DNA of 64,000 nt from Epithemia pelagica (GCA_946965045.2 OX337238.1:1178001-1242000), one strand, 5' to 3'; counted from the first letter of the stretch, positions 11,501-20,960 are shown. Translations and numbers: made by a program. Notes: generated from the letters alone by a model not told the origin.

Positions 11501-13194
11501 ATCCCATAGATGTCAGTGACCAGAGTATCTCGACCAACAAAGATTTGTGCGACTTTACCGCCATGGTCAACAGCAGGGGTGTCGGAGAGAACCGAGTCAG
11601 TAGCAACGGGTTCATGACGTCGAGGTATATTAAGGACCGGATTGCGAGCCTTGAAATGTTTCTTGAGGGTGTCGTGGTCAAAAGTAATGCTACCATTACG
11701 TGTAGTGTGCTTGAACGTATCGGCAATAACATCTTCAGATTGCCAACCAAAGAATGGACGGAACTTCTTCCAGTCATACGCTTCCTGGTAACGACGGTGG
11801 ACAGAGGCATGAAGTGTAGGATCATCACCTTCTGCGTCAGCATAGATAGAAAAGAAGGGTGCGTCGTCAGGTCCATGATCGTATGGGAGATCCAAAAGGA
11901 GATTGAGGTTACAAACAACACGATCAGTGTACTCCCCATAGTTGTCATATGGATGGTTCGACATACTACCATCAGTCTTGACGTGTTTCCAATCAGGATC
12001 ATTGTCAGAGGGTGTGGGAGAATACGAATGGTCCAGAACACCAGGATCCCATGTGTCGGGTGACGTGAAGATGATCTGAGGTAAGGTATTCATGTCATCG
12101 TCGCTGGGGATACCCAAGGAGTGGATGTAGGCTAACCCATCCTTGATGTGAAGGGGTACAGCACGACCATCAAGTGTAGTGATGCGTTGTTTACCATCAA
12201 CTTTAACAGATCGTTCATCAACAGCAAGTCCGAAATGCTCGAATTGACCAGGAGCATGGATAGATAAGCCCTTTCCATAATAAGCATATTCATTGAAGAT
12301 GCCGACAATAGGTCCATCATTGGTCTCAAACTTTGCGGCACATGTGACGACAGGAAGTCCAGTAAGTTCATGGTTATCAATACCCACAATAGTGATATGG
12401 CGGCCAGTCTTAGAAAGGATGCGCATGTCAGAACCAGCAAGTCCTCCATTAGCACCACGGTCAATCAATTGATTTCCTGGTAAAGTAGATTTCCTGGAAA
12501 ACAAATAGCGTGGAACATGTCCTGCTTGTTTATGCATGTTGGCTTTGAAAGTAACCTTCTTACTCGTCTTGGACTTGGCGTTAGAAAGAACACTAGTCAG
12601 GTCAGTTGCCGGGAGATTGATATCAGTCGTCATGGCTTGGTTGATAAATTGTGTAACCAGATCTGAATCATCTGGATGCTCAGGGACTATGCCAGGTGAG
12701 TTGTCATCAGATGCAACTTGGTTGGGGTCAGGATCAGGTTCCGGATCAATGTCGAGGGCATGTGTTTGCACTTTCCTCGGTGTTGTTGATGAAGGTGCTT
12801 GAATCATCTTGTTATACTCAATGATCAACTTGCGATCTTCTTCAGAAAGTTTGAACCATAGGTCACGCGGTAGACTAACCTTGGACGAAGAGGATGGAGA
12901 TTCAGATGTCGCTTTGGTGTTGTGGACATGATACTCCATATCATCTTGTGAGGTTATGTCAGCATCTGTATCTTGGCCATATAGTGATTCATGTTGTTTG
13001 ACATGTCGACGGCGACTATGAACAGATGACTGGGTTGCTTGATCATGGTCATAAGCTGCGTCTAGAAGGAGACGGAAGTATGATTGATAGCAAAGGGATT
13101 TTGCACCGGATTTGGTGTTCACCACATTATCCAAGATCTTGACTCGGCGGAGATCAGGTACCTTTTCTACAGCTTGCATGAGGATGACAGGCAA
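8533..13194 (-). CDS. Copia Pol polyprotein (protease, integrase, RT, RNase H)
   Basis: One uninterrupted 1,553-codon frame. After a polar N-terminal ~230 residues comes the aspartic protease site LIDRGANGGLAG, with Arg where DSG/DTG is usual. Integrase core residues follow, including SDGGSSLISQKVKDIL and the HQHQNKAENRYQ segment carrying the catalytic Glu. The RT shows YGLKSSGVRWH and the YVDDLAII catalytic box. RNase H is represented by YVDANL, YGSEFVAARTA and YGDNRSVV, and the protein ends near KTNPADILRKHW. The frame is intact over 4.6 kb, which fits a young insertion. Its stop (TAG) is supplied by the first bases of the 3' LTR, leaving no 3' UTR before the LTR. The ATG at 13194 overlaps the upstream ORF by 41 nt in another frame, so expression may need reinitiation or frameshifting. 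Confidence 0.9.
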   Translation of the reverse strand: MPVILMQAVEKVPDLRRVKILDNVVNTKSGAKSLCYQSYFRLLLDAAYDHDQATQSSVHSRRRHVKQHESLYGQDTDADITSQDDMEYHVHNTKATSESPSSSSKVSLPRDLWFKLSEEDRKLIIEYNKMIQAPSSTTPRKVQTHALDIDPEPDPDPNQVASDDNSPGIVPEHPDDSDLVTQFINQAMTTDINLPATDLTSVLSNAKSKTSKKVTFKANMHKQAGHVPRYLFSRKSTLPGNQLIDRGANGGLAGSDMRILSKTGRHITIVGIDNHELTGLPVVTCAAKFETNDGPIVGIFNEYAYYGKGLSIHAPGQFEHFGLAVDERSVKVDGKQRITTLDGRAVPLHIKDGLAYIHSLGIPSDDDMNTLPQIIFTSPDTWDPGVLDHSYSPTPSDNDPDWKHVKTDGSMSNHPYDNYGEYTDRVVCNLNLLLDLPYDHGPDDAPFFSIYADAEGDDPTLHASVHRRYQEAYDWKKFRPFFGWQSEDVIADTFKHTTRNGSITFDHDTLKKHFKARNPVLNIPRRHEPVATDSVLSDTPAVDHGGKVAQIFVGRDTLVTDIYGIKSTKQFVNTLQDNIRFCGAMETLISDGGSSLISQKVKDILRTLLIGEYRSKPYHQHQNKAENRYQTVKRMTNALMNATGCPANTWLLCLEYVCDLLNHTSSPTHSGRTPLEALSGRPPDITHLLFFPFWDEPNSGSYPSSSDEKLGHWVGFAHNVGDSFTWKILTQDNQIIYRSAVRRVESTTPNLRVDRPSGEDSSEKDDNDKQADTVFIRSDSEDPSKPMPTIDFDDMIGRTFLCNTEENGERHRARVIKRVIDLNEEATKQEERVKYIYQKTNSDVDEMISYNQLMEYIERDNQAQTSGDNLFRFRDVIAHQGPLNTTDPDYKGSKYNLLVDWETGETTYEPLSLIANDDPITVAIYGKKHGLLNEPGWKHLKRYVKTSKRLIRAAKQSRIKQVHHSVKYKFGFQVPRNYEEAVALDKQHGNTKWQDATELELSQIQSYKTFKDFGKAIFIKGKVSNAPEGYHKIRVHLVFDVKHDGRHKARLVADGHLTKEPVETIYSGVVSICNLRIALFLGTLNDLEIWGADIGNAYLEALTGEKIFIVAGPEFKELEGHILIIYKALYGLKSSGVRWHDVLFDVLTDMGFSPSKADPDIWMRKAPGEDCYKYIAVYVDDLAIISTDPGNICKILKEKYNFKLKGDGPIDFHLGCCYTKDSDGTLVADPRRYIGKMMDTFERIFKEKPKKAKTPLIGGDHPELDDSELLDEEGTSHFQTLIGQLQWVITIGRFDVFTATMTLSRFRAAPRKGHLDRAKRIYGYLAHLPEGAIRFRIGEPDYSSLPTQEFDWTRTVYSNASERIPEDCPTPLGRYVTTTHYVDANLMHDIVTGKSVTAVLHLLNGTPIDWYSKRQSTVETATYGSEFVAARTAIDQITELRHSLRYLGVPIREQSYMYGDNRSVVLNATVPHSILSKRHHLLSYRRVREAIAAKYVAFYWKDGKTNPADILRKHWDFVSIWPMLKPLLFWKGEVQDLNKSNDDKAETTSCGEC
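8539..8548 (-). promoter_or_regulatory. Polypurine tract of the Copia element
   Basis: On the element strand TTGTGGGGAG directly precedes the 3' LTR (TGTTAGAA...). A short purine-rich stretch in this position primes plus-strand DNA synthesis in LTR elements. It lies within the last codons of pol. Confidence 0.65.
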
Positions 13195-13786
13195 CGTAGT
13201 TATCTAGGCGTACAACGTTAGGAGGCAGAGGGCAAGTCGTCGCGTTCACGACGTAGATGGTATTGTAGTATCCAGTTGGGCGCTCGAAGGTTAGGAAGCG
13301 GAGGTGGACAGTACGGATGGGGTTGCCCGAGAGGGCGGCCAAGATGAGGCGACGCCTCGGAGAACGATGAAGTTGGTCGTTCAGACGGTCAATGTCTTCT
13401 TGGTCGACGATGTGGGTCACCGATTGGAACTGGCGTTCGATCTGGGTCTCCCCACGGATGATCTCGGGATCGAAGGTCGAAGAAGTTGGTTGACGGAAGT
13501 ACTTGATATGATCAGCAATCAACCGGGTGGTACGACGGGATCGAGAAGGGACGAGCCGACGAGGCGGACTCGGGGGCCGAAGCAACGGCGCAGGGATCGG
13601 AGCGTGAGGCTGGGTTGGAGTCTCGAATGGGTTGCTGTTGGAACTGTCGACGGAGATGTTGACCGATGTGTTGGCTGCCTTCAGCGTCGGCACCAGTTCC
13701 TGCTGCACCAGGGTATCGGGCTGCCCGGGATGCAGGTTGGCTCGATAGATCTGTCGTACAGGAGTGATAAGCTCGTTAGTATCCAT
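13154..13786 (-). CDS. First ORF of the Copia element, function not recognised
   Basis: 210 codons between the 5' LTR and pol, with an ATG 37 bp downstream of the LTR edge. The product is Arg/Pro-rich in the middle (PLLRPPSPPRRLVPSRSRR), has an acidic/amphipathic stretch (IVDQEDIDRLNDQLHRSPRRRL), and ends in CHPHASCRKGT. By position it would be Gag, but it is short, lacks a CCHC knuckle and has no motif I can assign. It may be a remnant of a shortened gag or an additional ORF. The N-terminus of pol (LCYQSYFRLLLDAAYDHDQ) looks like a possible gag tail, which would suggest an internal deletion. Confidence 0.6.
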   Translation of the reverse strand: MDTNELITPVRQIYRANLHPGQPDTLVQQELVPTLKAANTSVNISVDSSNSNPFETPTQPHAPIPAPLLRPPSPPRRLVPSRSRRTTRLIADHIKYFRQPTSSTFDPEIIRGETQIERQFQSVTHIVDQEDIDRLNDQLHRSPRRRLILAALSGNPIRTVHLRFLTFERPTGYYNTIYVVNATTCPLPPNVVRLDNYVACHPHASCRKGT

Positions 13787-13822
13787 GAAACCACAAGGAA
13801 ATAAGCTTTGAGACTGTTAATC

Positions 13823-14607
13823 TGTTACAATTCTTTCTGAATCGTAGGGACATTGATGCTCGGTAGAGCAGACAATCAGGTAGGTCACCAACCGATACAA
13901 ACCTCTCCACGGGTAAGAGAGGAAAGCAAGTCGTAGTCTATCAAAAGGATAGTCGGGACACAAAAGAGGATGTGATAAATGGTGATATTGTTAGATTGTG
14001 TGTTGATTACTACGATAGGTCTACGTGAAATGTTCGGTCCTGCCAATGGTCATGTGTCATAGGTTCTTGGCGGCAACAGGTTTGGAATAGTTGGAGTCGA
14101 TTCATGTGATGTATATGACATGTATATGTGGACGGATAACATATACAGGGTCAACAGCTCTTGCTATGGATTGGCATAGTTGTTTTCATGGCGCGCAGCT
14201 TGTTGACAATTTGGAGATTGTGGGAATGGAAATATGGTCTCGCGTGATCGTGTGTCGTGCTTGGGATACTTAGACCGTTGGGTTGGATAGATGCCGATAG
14301 CGCTCGGATGTCGCTTGGGCGCGCTCGATGATTTCGGGCGCGTACGCTTAGGGCGTTAGTATAATGTCCGAGCAACGGCCAAATTTACGTCCGTTGTAAT
14401 ACCGCACGACCCAGTTTAGTCTTGAGAGTGAGTTCGTCAATCTATTCTCACTTTTCATGATTTGCGAAGAAATATAGGTCGATATAGCGCGAAGCTAGGG
14501 AACATAGCTCGAAGCTAGATGGCATGATGCGATAGCACGAGGCTATGTGACATGGGGAATCGATGAGATGTAGAATCTTACCACCATAGACGGTGAGAAT
14601 TCTAACA
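13823..14607 (-). repeat. 5' LTR of the Copia element
   Basis: 785-bp partner of 7754-8538. Substitutions by eye: one near 13896, one near 14046, one near 14165, one near 14285 and two near 14295. No indels seen. No clear tRNA-iMet primer-binding site follows it on the element strand. Confidence 0.95.
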
Positions 14608-14612
14608 GTTAA
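14608..14612. repeat. Target-site duplication GTTAA, right copy
   Basis: Matches 7749-7753 exactly and abuts the TAACA end of the LTR. Confidence 0.95.
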
Positions 14613-17415
14613 GGGCGAAAGAAGGGAAGGTAGGAAAATGCGTTGGTCTGGGGCCGTAACTTGGAACAGCCGCTCGACCACATGCTCTCTCATGATATGG
14701 TTCATTAAATTGTGGTGGGTTTGTCTGTCGTATCTGCTTGGAGTGAACAGGGCTTCTTCGGTGTGTTCATGTGCGAAAAGGGATAGTCCTTTGCGGAATT
14801 TCACCATTGTTGGAGTTGTTGCTTCGGTCCATTTGTGGAAGTGACGGCTGTGGACGTCTGGTATTGGTGTCGCTTTGGAGGATGCAAGGTTAATCGCTCT
14901 CACCATTTGTGTGAGAAATCGGGGATATGCAGCGGCCGCTGCCATTTGGTAGCCAAGTCCTCCTAACCTTTGAGGTAACGCGGCAATGATTGTTGATGTT
15001 TTGCTGATGTCGTCTTCTCCGAGGGAGGTAAGCATGGCGAGGAACCGTTTTGTTAGTTGGTCTGTTTTTCTTGTTGTCTCACTTGACCACAGAGTGGATC
15101 TTGTATCGGTGGCTGGATTGGCAAGGGTAATGTCCGATGGCAAGAGGTGCATGATGGACGCTACCAGTGAGTATTTGAATAACGTATGTTGAGTTTGGAG
15201 GTCGTGGAGTTGGTTGATTTGATTCATTGTGTCGTTCATTTTGTCTAACCTTTGGTTGATGTATTCTTGGGCGAATTTCTTTGATCCAACCGGCTGTCCG
15301 AGGAAGCGAACGCCCGTTGTTATTTCGGCAGTGTCCGGCGCTTGGGGTGCGAGGAAGGAAAGGGCTTCTTCGATGTGTTGCTGTGCCGGTGGTGACAGTG
15401 TCTTTGCAGACGGTTTGTTTGTTGTCGTTGTGAGGATTTTTGTCTTGGAATGGTTCATGATGATTCCTAGCGGTTCGCCTAGTTCCTTGAAGCGGTGGAG
15501 GAACCATGGCAGGTCGCAATGCGGTAAGCAAACGGACGTATCGTCCATGATCGATGCTGTATGGGCTTTTCCACCTCTTCCGTCGTTGCCAGTGTCTCCT
15601 GACCTTTTTCTTGTTGCTGCTCGTTGAGCTTGTTCCTTGTTTATCTGGTTTGTGAGTGCCAGAAGCACTAGGCAGGAGAAGAGGGGGCTGAGTGGACATC
15701 CTTGTGGGAATCCCTCGTCTTGTTTGAGGTGGTTCGGTTCTTTGTTTTCGTTAAAGTACCACGAGTTGCAGGGGTGACTTGTTAAGAGGTCGAACAAGGG
15801 GAGAAGGGGACTTGTCGCTTCGTCGGAAAGCAGAATTTTGCGAGCTTCTGTTCTTGAGACATTGTTGAACATGTTTGTTAAATCAAGCAATATCAACGCT
15901 CTGGTTGGTAGATTGTGTTCGTTTTCTGTGTGGTTGTTCTCTGACTTGTCTGTGTTGTTGTCCTGTTTGTCTATAAATTCTCGTACAGCCATGGCCGTGG
16001 TTTGGGCGGCAAAGTCGACTCCTCCTGGGATTTGGATCCCATATTGTCCGCCCTTTAATAACAAGGGCGTGATATCTTCTGTTACATGGACCAAGGCTGT
16101 TTTGGCAGCCACTCTTTGGATTGCCGTTCCTATTCCGATCGGTCGTAATTTTTTCTGGGTTGCTGATGTCTTTATGCAATGCCAGGAAATAATTGCTGGA
16201 TAACATTGTTTGGATTTGTGGTGGGACTTGGGCGGTCACCACCAGTTGGAGGAGAGCTCTGACATTGCCAAAGTATGGCTTTGTGGCGTCTTTGGCTTTG
16301 GTTGTTCGGTGGAGCGCCATTGCTACCAGTACGTCAGTACAGGAGGCGAATGGTCCGGATGCCGTTCCTGGCTTCATTTGTCGGAGCGCCAGTTCTGTCA
16401 TTTCGTCCGTGAGTTTCAGGTATTGGTTTGCCGGAGGTGGAAGGTTTGTTTGTCCTTGTGCTCTTGTTCCTGGTGGAGGCTGTCGTCTTGCCGGGAAGAG
16501 TTCTTGCTGGCATCTTGCTATTCTTGGGGGAGTCAAGGTTGCCGTTGGAGTGTTGGTTGTTATTCTCTTCAGTGCCGCTCGATAATTTCCAAGGTTTGCC
16601 GCCTGTTGGGCTGCTGAGAGGCGCCAGGATGGCAGTTGTTTTTCGTTTGTCTGCAGTTGTTGTTGATGCTGACGTTGTTTCCCTTTTTTCTTGTTGTATC
16701 TTGGTTTGTTCGGGAGAGGGGTTGGATCCCATGTTGTTTTGTGCAGTTCTTCGATGCGTCCTGATTTTAGGAGCGACAGTCTGTGTCGGAATGCGTTACA
16801 GTAAGTCAGGTGAACGGTGTTTTTGATTGGCGCCAAGAGTAGAGGTTCCAACAATAAAAGGAGTTTCCAAAACGGGCTCGAATCTGTTTCGTGTTTGGGG
16901 AGGCTTGTCTCTTTGAGGATGGATGGCGCCAATGTTGGTGTGGATTCAAGGATCCAGTTGATGATGTTGTTGTATGTCACAAAGAATTCTGCCGGCAGGG
17001 GGGGCTTTGTCTTGTGCCATATGGACCTTCTGAAGGGCGGTGGCGTTGGTTGGAGTTGATAAAGATACGCCAAGCTTTTCTTCCAGTTGGCTTCGATTTC
17101 GGGTGTTGCATGCCTGTATGTAGTAGATACTAGTTGCATGTTTGTTTTCGTTCTATTATGCTTTTTTGTTACGTGTTGTCTTAGATGGCCGGGTGTGGTG
17201 AATATTGCGGTTGGAGTGTCGCATAACTGGCACACGTGGAAGCCATGTGTTGTGCAGAATTTTGTTGTCATGTAGTCGCTTGGGTTGGTTTCGCTATGTT
17301 CTGTGATTAGATGCTCCTTGAGGGAGGCATGTGGCTTGCTGTTGTTGTGAGGCACTTTCCACGGGCAATCGGGTACCGGGCAGTGTCTCGGCGGTGTTTT
17401 CTCTTGGTTACTCAT
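14608..17415 (-). pseudogene. Non-LTR ORF2, 5' part: zinc fingers and reverse transcriptase
   Basis: The start is placed at ATG 17415 (MSNQEK), whose first bases overlap the ORF1 stop; the frame is also open back to ATG 17538. Two zinc fingers lie at the N-terminus: CPVPDC...H-x4-H, then CQLC-x12-H-x5-H. A Gln/Pro-rich linker follows, then the RT domain: EK/LRPIGIGTAIQ, GGVDFAAQT, ILLDLTNMFNNVS (motif A, catalytic Asp), FPQGCPLSPLFSCLV and IMDDTSVCL (motif C, Asp-Asp). A one-base disruption in the A6 run near 16148-16153 moves the frame between LHKDISNPEK and the RT core. It could be a mutation or a sequencing error in a homopolymer. The frame ends abruptly at the Copia insertion. Confidence 0.8.
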
Positions 17416-20400
17416 TTTGTTGATTGGCCCATTTTGCATGCGGGACCACATGGCCGGTGCGTGAGTCGGTGACGCTTGGGCTGCTCGTCTGGACAAGTGA
17501 CTGAGCGTAGCGCCAAGCATCTTGCGCGTCGGTGTCATTCGAGAATGACGTTGTGTCTTGAAGGTATTTGTGCATTTTGGTTATGCGAGATGGTTTGTTG
17601 TGCCGGACATATTGAAGGATGAGTTCAATCTCGTGTCCTGTTGCGGCGGAGTAATACAGCTCTGTCGTTTCTTCTTCTGGTTCGTCGGGGGGGATGAGGG
17701 ACTGAGAATGTTCCTCCTCTTCTTCTGTTTCCATCATGTTGTCTTCGTCTTCCACATGGTTCCGTTTGTTGTTGTTGTTGGCGTGGTTCTCGTCGTCGAG
17801 GGGGGCAAAGCTGTTGTGTCTTGCCGGTGGTTTGCCGTCCTCCATTTCGTTTGGTGCTGGGTGTGGGTGGCGGTAGGGGCTGGACGCCACCTTGGTCCAA
17901 TCCGTTCCATCGTCGTATGGATCACTGTCGTCTTCGTCGTTGTGGTTGTGGTGGTTTGCCTGTCGTTTGTTCGGCGGAGGAGTTGCTGGGGGGCTGGTTC
18001 GTGCCCTGGGGGTTCCGCCCGTGTTCGTTTGGGTGTTGTTGTTGCGACGAAGAAGTCGGTCGGTGAATGCCAGCAGTCTGTTGGTGTGACTGGACGACGT
18101 TGGAGTTTCTTGATTGTTGTTTGTTGGTCTTGGTGGGGTTGCTGCCACGGCTGCCAGGGTGGGTAGCAGTATGTTTTCCGGAAACCCAGGATGTTGTCTG
18201 ATGGTGTTGGTCGTTAGGTGGTGGGTGTCCGGCGTTTTGCGGAGCACCAATGTGTAATACCTTGGGTCCGGATCCAAGTTGTCGTATTCCGGAAAAATGG
18301 CCACAAATTCCTCCATGTGTTGTAGCATGGCCCACTCTCCGTCCGTTGCTTCTTCGTTAATCGGGCGGAGTTTGATGCGTACGCTGGCGCCAAAGAACTG
18401 GTCGATATCTTTGAGCGCCTCGAGGGTTGTGGTTCGGTTTGATTGTGTTGTGGGCATTGGTGTGATCTGCAACTTGTTGTTGTGCCAGAGAACGTCGCTC
18501 TCTCGGTTGGCGGCGACAAATGCATTGTAGCTTCGGAGTAATGCCTCGAAGTTTTGGCGGGAGGAGGCCGTGATGTAGACCACTGGGACCTGGCCCCTCT
18601 GTTTGTTTTTTAGGTCCCCACTGAAGGTCCCAGCGCGGATCCCGATGTGATCAAAGAAGTCTGTCCAGTTCAGTTTCTGGGGGAGGTGGGTTCGGAGGGA
18701 GTGTTGGATCGCTCCGGCCATGTCGTACGCTGCACGTCGGTGTTTGATCTACTGTGCTGGGACTCCTACCACGATCCCATGTGTCTCACTTGTGCGGTTG
18801 TTGTTTGCCGGGAGGTACACGTTGATTTGGTCCCACCTCGGGTTGATGGTTGGGTTGGATTGTGGTGTACCGCTCCGGAGTACGCTTTGGTCTCCGAATT
18901 CGTCGAAGGTAAAATCATCATTCTTGTGGCGGTGCCACATTTGAAGAACAAAACGTAAGCCTTGTTCTTGGAACACTTCGGTGTCGAAGGCGTCGTTGGC
19001 TGGTGCCGGGGATAGCGTCACGTGGAAGAAAGAGACGTGACCATTGTTTCGTGGACGTTGGTCGTTCTGGTTTTGTCGGTAGTTCATCCGGCCGGCTTGC
19101 TTGGTCTCGATGAATTCCGCCTTGTGGACTTGGAGCCATATGGGTTCCTCGCGTTTGTGGTGATGGAAGAAGACTTGGTCCAAGTGTTCTTTGAGTGCTT
19201 GCTCCGTGAGACGGGGCAGGGCAGATTCCACCTGTGGATTGTGGTTATGGTTGACCATGACGTTCAGGTGGATGAGGATTGCCGGTTCGGGTGATGCGGC
19301 TCATGGCTTTGATTGTTTCTGTTTTCGATACGGGTTGGAGGGAGTTCCTTGATCGATGGTGTCGGGTTCCTTGTTCGGCGTCGTCTTTTCGTCGGTTGTC
19401 TCGTTCTGGTTGGGGACAAAGTTGTCGTCGTGGTCCTGGTGGTGGTCGTCTTGGTTGTTGGTAGCATTCGCTGGGTTGTTTTCGTCCTCATGTGGCTTTG
19501 ATTGTTTCTGTTTTCGATACGGGTTGGAGGGAGTTCCTTGATCGATGGTGTCAGGTTCCTTGTTCGGCGTCGTCTTTTCGTCGGTTGTCTCGTTCTGGTT
19601 GGGGACAAAGTTGTCGTCGTGGTCCTGGTGGTGGTCGTCTTGGTTGTTGGTAGCATTCGCTGGGTTGTTTTCGTCCTCGTTGGTCGGTTCCATGTCGATG
19701 TCGTAACTTTCGTCTGTTTCGTGGTGGGATTTCGGTTGCTGCTCTGGGTGATGGTCGGATTTGGGGGTGGTGTTCTTGGTATCTTTTTCTGGTTTTTTGT
19801 TTTGGTGGTTTTCGGCAGGGTGGGTCTTCGGTTCGTTGTTTTTGTGGTTTTTTTCTTCGTTGGTTTTGTTTTTCTTGTCGTTGGTGGGGCGGCGTTCGGG
19901 GGTGATGGCTGTGGATGTTTCGTCGTGGAGGAATGGCTTGGGTCCTTGGGATTTGGCGCCGCGGGTGTGGCGGCGGCCGGAGGAGGGCTTCGAATGGACC
20001 TGCATGGTTGGATGGCGGTGTTGACGGCTGCTGAGGCTGTTGGCTGTAGTTGGGAGACGATCCGAGGGGAAACTGTTGTTTCCTGTTTTTGTGTGTGTGG
20101 TTGTCTTGTTGTTGGCCCCGTTGTTTGGGCTTGCCCTTGGGTTCTGACGTTGGGTCATTGCCATCTGTCTTTCTTCGGTTGGTGGTGCTGTGGGTTCCGC
20201 GTTGTCCTGTTCTCCGATGGTGACGAGTGTCCCAGGGGGGACTGTTTCGGTCTGGGTAGCGGTGGTCCTTGTCTGTTTTCTTGTCATTGTTGTGGTTGTT
20301 GGTTGGCGTCCTTTGCCGGGGAGTGAGAGAGAGTGGCTTTTGGTGGTGTCGTCGTGTCTTGCATTCAGCGAAGCGGTACCAAATTGGTTTGTTGGTAGGT

Positions 20401-20782
20401 ATGTTGATTGGTGGGCTGGCCTTGGGGCGGGCTCTGGTTGGTGTTGTTTTCCTGGTCTTGTGTATGTGTCGTCGTGGTGGGAATTTTTCGCTGTGTAGGG
20501 GGCTGTTTGTCCGTTGGGGGCTGGATTTTTGGCCAGCGGGGTTCTGGCCGTGGCACCATCGCGGTCCTTTGGGGCGGGTTGGTTTGGTTTGAGTTTTCGT
20601 AGTCCATGCAGTGTTTCCATGGCCAAGGGATGGATCGCCTTGCGTTCCATGTGGTTTCTCGTGATCGGCGGGGGTGCAGTATTGCCCGATCGGCATGTGG
20701 GTCGTGGTTGAGCCATGGCGTTTCTCTTAGCAGCCAATATTGCCCATGGCGGGTCCGCGTCGCGCCCCATCGGCGTGACCAT
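17408..20782 (-). pseudogene. Non-LTR ORF1 (nucleic-acid-binding/Gag-like), two nonsense mutations
   Basis: One frame of 1,125 codons interrupted by TGA at 19301-19303 and TAG at 18749-18751. Sequence on both sides of each stop remains coherent. The N-terminal third is Pro/Thr/Arg/Gln-rich. An acidic Asn/Asp/His-rich region follows, containing a 63-codon tandem duplication. The globular part begins at PAILIHLNVMVNHNHN and runs through ALKEHLDQVFFHHH, with DQINVYLPA and WTDFFDHIGIR further on. The C-terminus is again low-complexity, then ATGHEIELILQYVRHNKPSRI. I recognise no known domain. Position before ORF2 suggests an RNA-binding role. The stop TAA overlaps the ORF2 ATG. Confidence 0.65.
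19304..19681 (-). repeat. 189-bp tandem duplication inside ORF1
   Basis: Units 19304-19492 and 19493-19681 are nearly identical (one clear internal mismatch, CGGG versus CAGG near 19363/19552). Each encodes 63 residues running from EDENNPANATNN to PYRKQKQSKP. The length is a multiple of three, so the frame is kept. Confidence 0.95.
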
Positions 20783-20960
20783 GTAACGCGGGGATACAGA
20801 TTAGCCAGGAAGACTTCTGTCGGCTTGGTGGTCGTTGTTGTCGTCCTTCTTGTAGTTCACCTCGTTGTTTCTTTTTTTGTTGGGACCAGTTCTCTCTCCT
20901 GCCCCGAATGCCGAAATCCAAAAACGCCAAAGGTCCTATCTTCGCGCGCGCCGGCAATGT

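Larger units (their letters stand above)
7754..14607 (-). mobile_element. Copia-type (Ty1/copia, CoDi-like) LTR retrotransposon
   Basis: 6,854 bp bounded by two 785-bp direct repeats and flanked by GTTAA target duplications, transcribed on the minus strand. The LTRs differ at only about six positions by eye (99.2% identity), so insertion is recent compared with the decay of the host non-LTR element. The order protease-integrase-RT-RNase H marks it as Copia. A purine-rich tract abuts the 3' LTR. No recognisable Gag with a CCHC knuckle is present, so autonomy is doubtful. It sits inside, and in the same orientation as, ORF2 of the older element. Confidence 0.95.
6616..20960 (-). mobile_element. 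RLE-type non-LTR retrotransposon, split by a Copia insertion
   Basis: Minus-strand element with ORF1 (20782-17408) and ORF2 (17415 to 14608, resuming at 7753 and ending at 6656). Its likely 3' tail is the T8 run at 6616-6623, which is A8 on the element strand. The 5' boundary near 20.9-21.0 kb is an estimate, as I found no target duplication. ORF2 carries N-terminal zinc fingers, RT, a C-terminal CCHC knuckle and a restriction-like endonuclease-type end, the order seen in R2/R4/NeSL/CRE-like lineages. The copy is defective: ORF1 has two in-frame stops, ORF2 has one frameshift and one stop, and a 6,854-bp LTR element interrupts ORF2. Confidence 0.8.

Noticed and set aside
13790-13822. Primer-binding site for initiator tRNA next to the 5' LTR
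   Set aside because: The sequence adjoining the LTR (GATTAACAGTCTC...) does not match the usual Copia tRNA-iMet site. An internal tRNA fragment primer cannot be judged without tRNA sequences.
19502-20326. 274-codon plus-strand frame rich in Val, Leu and Gly
   Set aside because: It is the antisense of the Asn/Thr/His-rich ORF1 of the non-LTR element. Composition mirrors the sense strand.
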